64,000 nt of DNA from Rhizobium sophorae (lineage in GTDB: Bacteria > Pseudomonadota > Alphaproteobacteria > Rhizobiales > Rhizobiaceae). The stretch spans positions 186,001 through 250,000 of the forward strand of contig NZ_JABFCN010000048.1 of NCBI RefSeq assembly GCF_013087515.1, in the 5' to 3' direction. The position numbers and the translations under genes were made by a program. Position 1 is the first letter of the stretch. The number at the start of each line of letters is the position of its first letter. Positions 7,973-16,454 of this stretch are shown here, in pieces. Under the pieces are notes generated by a model. That model ran no database searches and had not been told where the DNA came from. It worked only from the letters and a program-made list of their open reading frames with translations.

Positions 7973-8767
7973 ATGCCCAAGATGAATTCCATGAATACGA
8001 ACTACTCGATCCGCGACGAAATTCGCGACTTCTGGTCGGAAAGGGCGGCGACCTTCGACCAGAGCGTCGGCCATGAAATCTTTTCGGAAGCGGAGCGCAA
8101 AGGCTGGCAGCGGCTGATCAGAAAACATCTCGGCGAAGGGAAGGGGCGCGCGGCCCTCGATCTCGCCTGCGGCACCGCCGTCATCTCGCATCTGATGCAT
8201 GATGCCGGCTTTGCGGTCACGGGGCTCGACTGGTCGGATGCGATGCTCGCGCAGGCGCGCGCCAAGGCGAAGAAGCGCGGCACCGATATCCGCTTCGTTT
8301 CCGGCGACGCCGAAAACACGATGGAGCCCAAGAACAGCTACGACGTCATCACCAACCGGCATCTCGTCTGGACACTGGTGGACCCGGCGTCGGCCTTCAA
8401 GGAATGGTTCTCGGTGCTGAAGCCGGGCGGCAAAGTGCTGATCCTCGACGGCAACATGGGTAGGGAGACCTGGGTCAAGGGCCTGCAGAAGCTATGGTCG
8501 AAGGTAACAGGCAAACCGCCGGCAAGCCACATGTCGCCAGAGATGTTGGCGCGCCACCAGAAGATCCGCTCACGCGTGCATTTCGCAAATGAGATGCCGG
8601 CCGAAGCGGTGGTCGATCTTCTGCAGAAGGCCGGCTTTACGGAAATCGTGGTCGACCGCAAGCTTAGCGATATCCACTGGGCGCAGGCTCGAAAGATGCC
8701 GTTTCTGCGCGGGCTTGAGCGGATGGTGCAGGAGCGGTTTGCGATTTGTGCGCGTAAGCCTGGGTGA
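7973..8767 (+). CDS. Class I SAM-dependent methyltransferase
   Basis: Cytosolic Rossmann-fold methyltransferase (264 aa). Motif I LDLACGTAVISHLM is at about residues 62-75, the acidic residue ending strand 2 is in VTGLDWS at about 83-87, and motif II/III is FVSGDAEN. A C-terminal cap follows VLKPGGKVLILDGN. ATG codons at 7973, 7982 and 7991 are all possible starts; the first gives the longest form. It is divergent from the iron importer and shares its control region, so a role in modifying a siderophore or another iron-linked metabolite is possible, but the substrate is unknown. Confidence 0.85.
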   Translation: MPKMNSMNTNYSIRDEIRDFWSERAATFDQSVGHEIFSEAERKGWQRLIRKHLGEGKGRAALDLACGTAVISHLMHDAGFAVTGLDWSDAMLAQARAKAKKRGTDIRFVSGDAENTMEPKNSYDVITNRHLVWTLVDPASAFKEWFSVLKPGGKVLILDGNMGRETWVKGLQKLWSKVTGKPPASHMSPEMLARHQKIRSRVHFANEMPAEAVVDLLQKAGFTEIVVDRKLSDIHWAQARKMPFLRGLERMVQERFAICARKPG

Positions 8768-8786
8768 TGGGGTTGGCGCGGCGGTG

Positions 8787-8830
8787 CCACTTGCTCCCTC
8801 TTCTCCCCGCTGGGGAGAAGAGAAGATGGA
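8787..8830. repeat. RIME-like palindromic repeat, copy 1
   Basis: A hairpin with 9-base arms CTTCTCCCC (8800-8808) and GGGGAGAAG (8812-8820) and a 3-base loop, flanked by sequence typical of rhizobial intergenic mosaic elements. The same arms recur at 23856-23876. Placed after the methyltransferase stop, it may also act as a transcript end. Confidence 0.6.
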
Positions 8831-8927
8831 GTCTGCCGCACCCTATCCCGGCCCTTCGCATGGCTCAGGGCGTTCGAAGCTGCAATCGATTCACTGGATC
8901 GATTGCTCCCGCTTGCGGGACCGCTTC

Positions 8928-9974
8928 TCACCCACCAGTAACACTCATATGCCTGGCCACGGCAGGGCGATTATGCTTGCGGTCGATGATGAAGTCGTGG
9001 CCTTTGGGTTTGCGGGTGATGGCCTCGTCGATGGCGGCGTGGAGGAGGGCGTCGTCTTCGGTGGCGCGGAGTGCGGCGCGGAGATCGGCGGCGTCGTTCT
9101 GGCCGAGGCACATGTAGAGCGTGCCGGTGCAGGTGAGGCGCACGCGGTTGCAGCTTTCGCAGAAATTATGGGTCATCGGCGTGATGAAGCCAAGGCGGCC
9201 GCCGGTTTCTTCGACCCTGACGTAACGCGCCGGGCCGCCGGTCTGGTAATCGATGTCCGCAAGGGTGAACTGCTCTTCGAGATCGGCGCGCAGCTTTGAA
9301 AGCGGCAGATACTGGTCGGTGCGATCTTCTTCGATCTCGCCCATCGGCATGGTTTCGATGACGGTGAGATCCATGCCGCGGCCATGGGCGAAGCGCAGCA
9401 GCTCCGGCATCTCGGCATCATTGAAATCCTTCAGCGCCACGGCGTTGAGCTTGATTTTCAGACCGGCTTTCTGAGCCGCGTCGATGCCTTCCATGACTTT
9501 GGCGAAGTCTCCCCAGCGGGTGATCTTGCGGAACTTGTCGGGGTCGAGCGTATCCACCGAGACGTTGATGCGGCGCACGCCGCAATCATAGAGCTCCTCG
9601 GCATGGCGGGAAAGCTGAGAGCCGTTGGTGGTCAGCGTCAATTCGTCGAGGCCGGAGCCGATCTTCTGGCCGAGCTGACGCACCAGATACATAATGTTCT
9701 TGCGCACCAAGGGCTCGCCGCCGGTCAGCCTGATCTTGCTGACACCCCTGGCGATGAAGGCGGAACAGAGCCGGTCGAGTTCTTCCAGCGTCAAGAGATC
9801 CTTCTTCGGCAGGAAGGTCATGTTCTCCGCCATGCAATAGGTGCAGCGGAAATCGCAGCGGTCGGTGACGGAGACGCGAAGATAGGTGACCGCCCGCCCG
9901 AAGGGGTCGATCATCGGATGTGCATCCGCCACCAGCGGCGATGCAGTGCCTATCGTTCCGACTCTGGTGTTCAC
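8928..9974 (-). CDS. moaA: GTP 3',8-cyclase MoaA
   Basis: Radical-SAM enzyme of the first step of molybdenum cofactor synthesis, converting GTP to 3',8-cyclo-GTP (348 aa). The N-terminal cluster motif has Cys40, Cys44 and Cys47 (TDRCDFRCTYCM). The C-terminal second cluster motif is CESCNRVRLTCTG plus a later Cys, and the chain ends in Gly-Gly as usual for MoaA. The frame opens upstream to 10046, but the GTG at 9974 has a GGAG site 7-8 bases before it and gives the normal length. No other moa gene is nearby; the adjacent DUF971 gene is divergent. Confidence 0.95.
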   Translation of the reverse strand: MNTRVGTIGTASPLVADAHPMIDPFGRAVTYLRVSVTDRCDFRCTYCMAENMTFLPKKDLLTLEELDRLCSAFIARGVSKIRLTGGEPLVRKNIMYLVRQLGQKIGSGLDELTLTTNGSQLSRHAEELYDCGVRRINVSVDTLDPDKFRKITRWGDFAKVMEGIDAAQKAGLKIKLNAVALKDFNDAEMPELLRFAHGRGMDLTVIETMPMGEIEEDRTDQYLPLSKLRADLEEQFTLADIDYQTGGPARYVRVEETGGRLGFITPMTHNFCESCNRVRLTCTGTLYMCLGQNDAADLRAALRATEDDALLHAAIDEAITRKPKGHDFIIDRKHNRPAVARHMSVTGG

Positions 9975-10107
9975 CTGTATCTCCGTACTCTCATCAATGT
10001 GGGCATATGCTATTGTCGCGTCAAGGGAAACAGCCCGCGTGAGCATGCCAATTTCAGCTTGCGCTTAAAAAGATCAGCGCCTACTCCTCGCATGAGAAGA
10101 GGACAAA

Positions 10108-10485
10108 ATGATGAGCGATATCTGGCCGAGCGAACTTCGCGTCTCGAAAGACAGGCAGCGGCTGGTGGTGACCTTCAACGACGGCCAGAGCTTCGACCTG
10201 TCGGCCGAGCTGTTGCGTGTGCTGTCGCCGTCGGCCGAGGTGCAGGGCCACGGGCCGGGGCAGAAGGTGACGGTGCCCGGCAAACGCAATGTTGCGATTA
10301 TCTCGATGATGCCGACCGGCAATTATGCGGTTCGGATCGGCTTCGACGACATGCATGATACCGGCATCTACACCTGGACCTATCTGCGCGAACTGGGTGA
10401 ACGGGGCGCTGAGCTGTTTTCCGCCTATGAGGCCGAGCTGAGCGAAAAGGGCATGAACCGCGACACGGCGGAGAAGCCACGCTGA
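10108..10485 (+). CDS. DUF971 domain protein
   Basis: Small cytosolic protein (125 aa) made of one DUF971 domain, the fold found at the N-terminus of gamma-butyrobetaine hydroxylases and as a stand-alone protein or next to Mrp/ApbC Fe-S carriers. Visible hallmarks are PSELRVSKDRQRLVVTFNDG near the start and YAVRIGFDDMHDTGIYTW at about residues 71-88. ATGs at 10108 and 10111 are both possible. The molecular role is unknown; a link to Fe-S or cofactor metabolism is suggested only by family and by neighbouring moaA. Confidence 0.8.
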   Translation: MMSDIWPSELRVSKDRQRLVVTFNDGQSFDLSAELLRVLSPSAEVQGHGPGQKVTVPGKRNVAIISMMPTGNYAVRIGFDDMHDTGIYTWTYLRELGERGAELFSAYEAELSEKGMNRDTAEKPR

Positions 10486-10546
10486 CGCTTACGAGAGCGC
10501 CGCTATCAGTTTCAATAGACCCATAATTCCAGCCATCGGGGGCCAT

Positions 10547-11737
10547 ATGGCGAAAACGAACGGAAAGAACTGGCTGCGCGCCAAGGGCAGCGCCAGCGGC
10601 AACAAGGTGACCTTCCTCGAACTGTTCTTCGACCTGGTCTTCGTCTTTTCGATTTCGCAGCTTTCGCATGCGCTCGCCGCCCACTACACGCCGCTCGGTG
10701 CCGCCGAAGCGGCGCTGATGACCTTCGCCGTCTGGTGGGTGTGGATATTCACCACCTGGGTGACGAACTGGCTCGATCCGGACAAGATGCCGGTGCGCGG
10801 GATGCTGGTGGCGCTGATGATGCTCGGGCTGCTGCTGTCTGCCTCCATCCCCGAGGCTTTCGGCGACAAGGGGCTGCTGTTTGCCGGCGCCTATGTGGCG
10901 ATGCAGGTCGGGCGCTCGCTGTTTGCCACCTATGCGATGACGCGCGTCGACCGCGCCAATACGCTGAATTTCGTGCGCATCACCGCCTGGCTCGTGGCAG
11001 CGGGCGTCTTCTGGATCGCCGGCGGGCTGCTCGAGCACGAAGCCCGGCTGATCGCCTGGGTGATAGCGCTTGCGATCGAATATGCCGGGCCGGCCGCGGG
11101 TTTTGCGGTGCCGGGGCTCGGCCGCTCGACGGCGCGGGACTGGGACGTTTCCGGCGCGCACATGGCGGAGCGCTGTGCACTTTTCGTGATCATCTGCCTC
11201 GGCGAAGCGATCCTCGTTTCCGGCCGCACATTTTCGGAGCTGCCGTTCTCCGGGCTGACGAGCATCGTCTTCGTCACCGCCTTCATTGGCACGGTCGCCA
11301 TGTGGTGGCTCTACTTCCGCTTCGGCCATGGACGCGCCGCCCACCGCATCGAGCATGAAGAGACGCCGGGAAGCTTGGCGCGGCAGGCCTTCACCTATGG
11401 TCATATCCCAATTCTTGCCGGCATCATCGTCCATGCGGTTGCGGTCGAGTTCATGTTCTCGCATCCGCACGAGACGGGCAATCTCGGCATCGCCGCGGCG
11501 GTGCTCGGCGGCTCCGGCCTGTTCCTGATCGGCAATCTCTGGTTCAAGGGCGCGACCAGCGGGCGGATGCCGCTGTCGCATCTTGCCGGCCTGGTGTTTT
11601 TGATCCTGCTTGCCTTTGTCGCGCCCTTCATCGAGGTCTATCTGATGGGCATTCTGGCGACGCTGGTGCTGATCATCGTCGCCGCCTGGGAATATCGCTC
11701 GCTGACGGGTACGGAGGCGGCGCCGACGCTGCACTAG
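10547..11737 (+). CDS. Low temperature requirement protein A (LtrA) family membrane protein
   Basis: Multi-pass inner-membrane protein (396 aa) with roughly ten to twelve hydrophobic segments. The N-terminal block VTFLELFFDLVFVFSISQLSH (positions about 17-37) is the LtrA family signature. The ATG at 10547 follows an ATCGGGGG purine stretch. LtrA was named from Listeria growth at low temperature, but the biochemical role of the family is not established. It stands alone: the gene before is DUF971 (same strand, 61 bases away) and the one after is convergent. Confidence 0.88.
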   Translation: MAKTNGKNWLRAKGSASGNKVTFLELFFDLVFVFSISQLSHALAAHYTPLGAAEAALMTFAVWWVWIFTTWVTNWLDPDKMPVRGMLVALMMLGLLLSASIPEAFGDKGLLFAGAYVAMQVGRSLFATYAMTRVDRANTLNFVRITAWLVAAGVFWIAGGLLEHEARLIAWVIALAIEYAGPAAGFAVPGLGRSTARDWDVSGAHMAERCALFVIICLGEAILVSGRTFSELPFSGLTSIVFVTAFIGTVAMWWLYFRFGHGRAAHRIEHEETPGSLARQAFTYGHIPILAGIIVHAVAVEFMFSHPHETGNLGIAAAVLGGSGLFLIGNLWFKGATSGRMPLSHLAGLVFLILLAFVAPFIEVYLMGILATLVLIIVAAWEYRSLTGTEAAPTLH

Positions 11738-11762
11738 CGTCGTCTGGCGCCGAGGCATAAGC

Positions 11763-12386
11763 TCACGTAACCGACAGAAACTCCTGTGGCGTAACGGCAA
11801 GCCCCTCCAGCCATCGATCGCCGCGCTGATAGAGCGCCTCCACCTGCTTACCCTTCAGACTCGGCATGTCGCGCTTTACGCGATAGCCGATCTGCTCCTG
11901 CATATAGGCGAGATGCCGGTATCCTTCCGGAAATGCCTGCAAAGACCCCTGGTCGAGCTCGGGTACGTCAGCCGGCGAAACGGGGTCGATCCTGTCTTTC
12001 TCGTAGATCGGTTGCCGGATCACGATCGCCCAGCGGTCGTTTCTTTTTTCAAGGAAATCGTAGAAACGGCCGGTGCAGACGACGTCGCAAAGGCAGCCGT
12101 TAATCGATGCCCGCTGGGAGATCGTCATCTTGGTCTGAGCGATCGCCCGATGCGCTCTGATGTCGATCGAACTGCCTCCGAGAAAGTGGAGGATATTGAC
12201 GCCTTTGTCCCAGCCCTCCCTGCTGACCCGAATGAACTCCGTTGCGGGCCCCTGGAACCAAGTTGCCATCATCCACCCGTCGTCGTGCCACACGGTCTGG
12301 AAACGCTCCCAATGTCCGGCATCCCGCCGGATCGCCCAGTTGTGGAGAAGCTCATCGATTGCAAGCTTGTCGTCCCATCCCGACAT
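11763..12386 (-). CDS. SnoaL-like/NTF2-fold protein
   Basis: Cytosolic protein (207 aa) with an N-terminal SnoaL_4 type NTF2 fold: DKLAIDELLHNWAIRRDAGHWE at the start, a central VWHDDGWM and the strand ending at RPIYEKDR, where R/K residues border the cavity. Members include polyketide cyclases and dehydratases, but most are uncharacterised. The 60 residues after the core (EQIGYRVKRDMPSLKG onwards) are also common in fungal and bacterial relatives of unknown function. Convergent with ltrA and 69 bases downstream of the MarR gene on the same strand. Confidence 0.75.
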   Translation of the reverse strand: MSGWDDKLAIDELLHNWAIRRDAGHWERFQTVWHDDGWMMATWFQGPATEFIRVSREGWDKGVNILHFLGGSSIDIRAHRAIAQTKMTISQRASINGCLCDVVCTGRFYDFLEKRNDRWAIVIRQPIYEKDRIDPVSPADVPELDQGSLQAFPEGYRHLAYMQEQIGYRVKRDMPSLKGKQVEALYQRGDRWLEGLAVTPQEFLSVT

Positions 12387-12455
12387 GATCGCTTACTCCG
12401 CTTGTGCGCTACAGGTTTCGAAGATAGCACACACCCACGCGATGCCGGAACCAAT

Positions 12456-12935
12456 TCAGCTCTCTGCTCGATCTTCGTCGCGCAGGTCCCTGAGCAGCAC
12501 GGTGATGATCCGCTCCATCGATGCGGCGGTCGCCATGCATTGCTCTATCGGCTCGTCCGACAGCACGTGGTCGATGAGGCCGGTCTGGATGGCCATGGCT
12601 TCCTCACTCAGCTTTCGACCCTCTGGCGTCAAATAGAGGCGCAGCACGCGCTTGTCGCGCTCGTCATCGCGGCGAAGGATCAGACCGCGCTTCTCCATCT
12701 GTGGCAAGAGCATGCTCATATTGGAGCGGCCGACCAGCAGCTTACGCGCCAGCTCCTGCTGCGAGATGCCTTCGAAACGATAGAGATTGACCAGGATATC
12801 GAGGTGCGGCGGCTTGATGTCGAGATCGGCAAGTGAGCGGGCAAGGGATTGTTGCATCAGTTGGCAGGCGCGAGCCACCGCGATCCAGCTGCGAAAACGC
12901 GGATGATCCCAGGGAAGGGATTGATTTTTGTTCAT
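12456..12935 (-). CDS. MarR-family transcriptional regulator
   Basis: Winged-helix repressor (159 aa, dimeric in this family). The recognition region is ISQQELARKLLVGRSNMSMLLPQM at about residues 57-80, with the wing at RRDDERDKRVLRLYLT (about 88-103). Two Cys are present, one near residue 24 and one in the C-terminal helix. It is divergent from the hydrolase/flavoprotein gene, with a perfect 6-4-6 palindrome in the 47-base gap, so it likely represses itself and the neighbour. The ligand is unknown. Confidence 0.9.
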   Translation of the reverse strand: MNKNQSLPWDHPRFRSWIAVARACQLMQQSLARSLADLDIKPPHLDILVNLYRFEGISQQELARKLLVGRSNMSMLLPQMEKRGLILRRDDERDKRVLRLYLTPEGRKLSEEAMAIQTGLIDHVLSDEPIEQCMATAASMERIITVLLRDLRDEDRAES

Positions 12936-12948
12936 CGTTGTACTTTAT

Positions 12949-12964
12949 TGTTCAGTGTTGAACA
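12949..12964. promoter_or_regulatory. Candidate MarR operator
   Basis: Perfect inverted repeat TGTTCA-GTGT-TGAACA midway between the divergent MarR gene (start 12935) and the hydrolase gene (start 12983). Position and symmetry fit a MarR dimer site controlling both. Confidence 0.6.
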
Positions 12965-12982
12965 GTCTTTTGGAATCCCACT

Positions 12983-14611
12983 ATGGCAAACTTTGCGCTT
13001 GACGTCACCCGCCTCGGGTTTTCGGTTCTGCAGGCGGTTTCTCCTGATCTGGCAGGCAGAGCAGCGTTCCAGCTGTTCTGCCGGACGCCATCGACAAAGC
13101 CGAAGGGAGCAAAGGCGAAGGCGGCGCATGCAGCGGGCGCGGCCCGGCTTGCCGGTGCCGAACGCTTCAGCCTCCGGCTTGCCGGCGGGTGCCAAGCGCA
13201 TGCCTATCGGCTGAACGGCGGGGCGAGGGGCAAACGCAAGCGCTATCTGGTGACGCATGGCTGGGGATCGAGCGCGGCTTACATGGCCGAACTCGTCTCG
13301 ATGCTTGCGGCGACGGGCGCGGAGGTCGTGGCACTCGATTTTCCCGGCCACGGCCGTTCGGGCGGGCGCTTCCTGCATATGGGGCTTGCCGTCGAGACGA
13401 TCGCGGCGGCCGAGGCGCGCTTCGGCGCATTCGATGCGGCGATCGGCCATTCCTTCGGTGGGGCGGCGCTGATGGTTTCGGCGGCTGGCCTGCTGCCCGG
13501 CGTGACCCCTGTCGGCGGCGATCGCCTGGTGCTGATCGGCGCGCCGAGCGAGATGGGCTGGCTGTTTACCGATTTCGGCCGGATGATCGGCCTTCGCGCT
13601 GCAGCGCAAGCGGCACTGGAAAATGAAGTCCATCGCGTCACCAGGCGGAGACTTGAGGATTTCGACGCCGGCGCAGCGGCGAGCGTCATCGGCCGGCCGG
13701 TGCTCGTCATCCATGCCGAAGATGACAAGGAGGTGTCGTCACTCCATGCCAGGCGCTACGGCGCGGCGGGAAAGGCCGTTCGACTTCTCTGGGCGAACGG
13801 CTTCGGCCACCGGCGCATCATCGGCGCCGCGCCGGTTCTTGCCGCGATCGCGGCGTTTCTCGACGGCGATCGGGGCGTGGATGAAGCGCCCGATGAAAGC
13901 ATCAAAAAAGATGCGGAGATCATTCCGTTTTTGAGCTTCCGGCAAGGCGCGCGGCATTGTAGCGTCCGTCGCGAAGATCAAGCCGCGGCGGGACGCCTCA
14001 TGAGAATCATCAGCAGCATCGAAGAGCTCAATACGATCTATGGCGCGGGGCTTTCGCCGGCCTCCGTCACCAAGGTGACGAAGCAATTGACCCCGCTCTA
14101 TCGTGAGATGATCGAGATCTCACCGTTTGCGGCGCTTGCGACTGTCGGCCCCGAGGGTCTCGACTGTTCTCCGCGCGGCGATCTCGGCGGCGTGGTGCGC
14201 GTCGTCGACGACGAGACGCTGCATCTGCCGGACTGGCGCGGCAACAACCGGGTCGATTCGCTCTCCAACATTGTACGCGATCCGCGCCTGGCATTGATGT
14301 TCCTGATCCCTGGCTCGAACACGACGATGCGCATCAACGGCCGCGGCGTCGTCTCCGACGATGAGGCGCTGCTTTCGAGCTTCGAGATGGACGGCAAACA
14401 TCCGCGCACCGTCGTCGTGATTTCGATCGACGAGGTCTATTTCCAATGCGCGCGTGCCGTGATGCGCGCCGAGCTCTGGAATGGAGAACACTTCGCCGAT
14501 CCGGCGAAGCTGCCGACGCCCGGGCAGATGCTGAAGGCCGCAACCGGCGATTTCGATCAGGAAACCTACGACCGGGAATGGCCGGGGCGGGCGGCGAAGA
14601 CGATGTGGTAG
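12983..14611 (+). CDS. Alpha/beta-hydrolase fused to a PPOX-type flavoprotein
   Basis: One open frame of 542 codons holding two enzymes. Residues about 1-305 are an alpha/beta-hydrolase: LVTHGWGSS oxyanion region, nucleophile Ser157 in GHSFGG, acid in HAEDDKEVSS, and His in GFGHRR. Residues about 340-542 are an FMN-dependent pyridoxamine 5'-phosphate oxidase-like domain of the MSMEG_1061 type (EISPFAALATVGPEGLDCSPRGD). The joining stretch (about 305-339, SIKKDAEI to AAAGRL) has no domain character and reads like translated spacer. An ATG at 14000, in frame, would start a normal 203-residue flavoprotein, so two genes that lost the stop between them is a good alternative to a true fusion. Divergent from marR, sharing its palindrome. 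Confidence 0.8.
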   Translation: MANFALDVTRLGFSVLQAVSPDLAGRAAFQLFCRTPSTKPKGAKAKAAHAAGAARLAGAERFSLRLAGGCQAHAYRLNGGARGKRKRYLVTHGWGSSAAYMAELVSMLAATGAEVVALDFPGHGRSGGRFLHMGLAVETIAAAEARFGAFDAAIGHSFGGAALMVSAAGLLPGVTPVGGDRLVLIGAPSEMGWLFTDFGRMIGLRAAAQAALENEVHRVTRRRLEDFDAGAAASVIGRPVLVIHAEDDKEVSSLHARRYGAAGKAVRLLWANGFGHRRIIGAAPVLAAIAAFLDGDRGVDEAPDESIKKDAEIIPFLSFRQGARHCSVRREDQAAAGRLMRIISSIEELNTIYGAGLSPASVTKVTKQLTPLYREMIEISPFAALATVGPEGLDCSPRGDLGGVVRVVDDETLHLPDWRGNNRVDSLSNIVRDPRLALMFLIPGSNTTMRINGRGVVSDDEALLSSFEMDGKHPRTVVVISIDEVYFQCARAVMRAELWNGEHFADPAKLPTPGQMLKAATGDFDQETYDREWPGRAAKTMW

Positions 14612-14659
14612 GGCATCGTCACCCGGCTCAGGCTGCTGACAAAGTCGGCCAACTTTTCT

Positions 14660-14735
14660 TTCGTCATGCTTGGGCTTGTCTCGAGCATCTGCAGCCGGTG
14701 CAGCAGATCCTCGGCACAAGGCCGAGGATGGCGCC
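14660..14735. repeat. Intergenic repeat, family B copy 1
   Basis: Contains the hairpin ATCCTCGG (14707-14714) / CCGAGGAT (14722-14729) around CACAAGG, preceded by GAGCATCTGCAG. The same layout recurs at 51815-51867. Between the flavoprotein end and the convergent GGDEF gene, it may also stop transcripts. Confidence 0.5.
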
Positions 14736-14807
14736 GGGTAAGCAACGAGGTTTGTCAACAAATCAAACCGTCACCTGCCGGTGACTGCGCGCGGCGCGGC
14801 ACTACCC

Positions 14808-15875
14808 TCACGTCTTATAAATCAGCCAGCTCTTGGTGAAATCCTTCTGCATGCCGTCCTGATAGAGGATGGTGCAGTTGCGGCCGGCATTCTTGGCGCC
14901 ATAGAGCGCGATGTCGGTCTTGCTGTAGAGTTCGCCGGCATCCCCGGCGCTGGAGGCCATGCAGATGCCGATCGAGACGGTAATCGGACCGTAATTCACT
15001 CGCGTACGGGAGTTTTTGAAGGGCGTCGTCTCCAGCGTGCGACGAATGCGTTCGGCGATCGCGGTCACTTCCTCGGGCGTGTTGCCATCGATGATGAGGG
15101 CGAACTCCTCACCGCCGGTGCGGGCAACGAAGATGTCGCGACGAACATTGCTGCGGATGACAGAGGCGACGGTGGCAAGCACCTTGTCGCCGACCGGATG
15201 GCCGTAGGTGTCGTTGATCTTCTTGAAATTGTCGATGTCGCAGAGCAGCAACGCCGTCACCGGCCGCATGCTCGAATTGTCGAAGATGGCGGCGAGACGG
15301 TCGTCGAAGGCGCGGCGGTTGGAAAGGCGCGTCAGCGAGTCGGTGTTGGCGATGCGCTTGTATTCGTCGAGTTCCTTGCGGACCTGATCCATCTCCTGCG
15401 AGCGCTGGACAACGTTCTCGACGGTGCGTTCGCCATGCGCCATGGTGTCTCCGGTTGCCTGGCTCAGGAGATCGATGGCGTTTTCGATCAGTTCGACGCT
15501 GGCGTTGCTCTTGGAGGTGATGCGCTTGTGGGTCTCGCCGAGCAGTCTGGTGTAGCTTTCGAGCGAACTCTGCTCCTGCCTGAGAATGCGCAGCAGGCCA
15601 TCGAGCTCGCCGGCAATGCGCGTATGGGCATCATCGAAGACACGGGCCGGGCTGTGGGTGAAGTGCTGCGCGCCAAGCGCATCGAGTTCGGCCTGGGTCA
15701 CCTGGCCGCCAAGGGCCGCAAGCTCCCGGGTAAGGGCTGGATTAGAGCCGATATAGGCTTCGTAGAAGAGTTGGTAATTGCGCGGTATCGGCGCGACGCC
15801 CATGGAGCGCATGGCATAGGTGATCTGACCCGCAACGTCGGGAACCGGCACCTTGGGCGCGACAGCCGTGTTCAT
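14808..15875 (-). CDS. Diguanylate cyclase (GGDEF domain)
   Basis: Predicted cytosolic enzyme making cyclic di-GMP from GTP (355 aa). The N-terminal 170 residues are helical with no membrane segment and no known sensor domain. The GGDEF domain follows at about 180-345: DSLTRLSNRRAFDD, CDIDNFKKINDTYGHPVGDKV (split by its active-site Asp), and the active-site loop TGGEEFALI, the accepted GGEEF variant. RxxD, the product-inhibition site five residues before GGEEF, is not obvious: the equivalent stretch reads RRDIFVART. The start at 15875 has GGAG upstream. Confidence 0.92.
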   Translation of the reverse strand: MNTAVAPKVPVPDVAGQITYAMRSMGVAPIPRNYQLFYEAYIGSNPALTRELAALGGQVTQAELDALGAQHFTHSPARVFDDAHTRIAGELDGLLRILRQEQSSLESYTRLLGETHKRITSKSNASVELIENAIDLLSQATGDTMAHGERTVENVVQRSQEMDQVRKELDEYKRIANTDSLTRLSNRRAFDDRLAAIFDNSSMRPVTALLLCDIDNFKKINDTYGHPVGDKVLATVASVIRSNVRRDIFVARTGGEEFALIIDGNTPEEVTAIAERIRRTLETTPFKNSRTRVNYGPITVSIGICMASSAGDAGELYSKTDIALYGAKNAGRNCTILYQDGMQKDFTKSWLIYKT

Positions 15876-16222
15876 CCGGCGAACTCCTCATATATTCAAA
15901 GGCAATATTCTATTTGTTAGCTTAAATTTCTTGGGAAAAGATTAAAGCGATATATACCAAAGATTACAGACGACAAATGCCCCATGGGGCAATAGTTCGA
16001 TCAGGCCTATGATTCTCCATGGAAAAACGTATCTTTAGTGGGGCAGGGCATACTCGCTGAGCGGGTACAGTGTCTGAAAAACTTACAGTTCTTCTCTGCC
16101 GGAGACCGTATTCATCTTGTCGACATTTGGTTTTGGCCGTTTCGTATTGCAGTCTCGACATTTTTGGGGTCGTATTTTCTGCAACGGACCCAATCGTAGC
16201 CCACAAATCAGGGCGTGAGATC
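15876..16222. other. Intergenic region
   Basis: No convincing gene. Positions 15890-15965 are AT-rich and probably hold the promoter of the GGDEF gene. At 16118-16186 two imperfect copies of a CGACATTT...GG...CGTATT pattern lie about 40 bases apart. A minus-strand frame at 15964-16224 has no family resemblance and is not called. Confidence 0.5.
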
Positions 16223-16429
16223 ATGGAAACCTCCCGTCATATTTCTTTCGCCATCCTGACCTTCACCGTCGTCGCCGCCGGCACCTTGCTGCTGGAGCAC
16301 ACCGGCTTCTTCGCCGACGCGTTCCGCACGGAGATCCTGGCAAGGGTTGATGCCGGGGATGTGGTCAGCGTGGGCGAGGCGGTGACGGCGCGGAATGTCA
16401 GCGCGTCGGATAAGGCGTCGGCACGGTAG
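16223..16429 (+). CDS. Small single-pass membrane protein, unknown
   Basis: Possible 68-residue protein starting at the ATG at 16223. Residues about 6-22 form one hydrophobic helix (ISFAILTFTVVAAGTLLLE), followed by a polar tail of about 45 residues. The frame is open further up to 16070, but that part has no protein-like character. The ribosome site is weak (GTGAGAT). It does not match a family I recognise; it is called because of the clean helix and codon usage similar to neighbours. Confidence 0.4.
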   Translation: METSRHISFAILTFTVVAAGTLLLEHTGFFADAFRTEILARVDAGDVVSVGEAVTARNVSASDKASAR

Positions 16430-16454
16430 AGCGGGCGCCAACACAGCCTGCCCA

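Noticed and set aside
15964..16224. 86-codon minus-strand frame in the gap after the GGDEF gene
   Set aside because: No family, no ribosome site and unusual composition; treated as intergenic.
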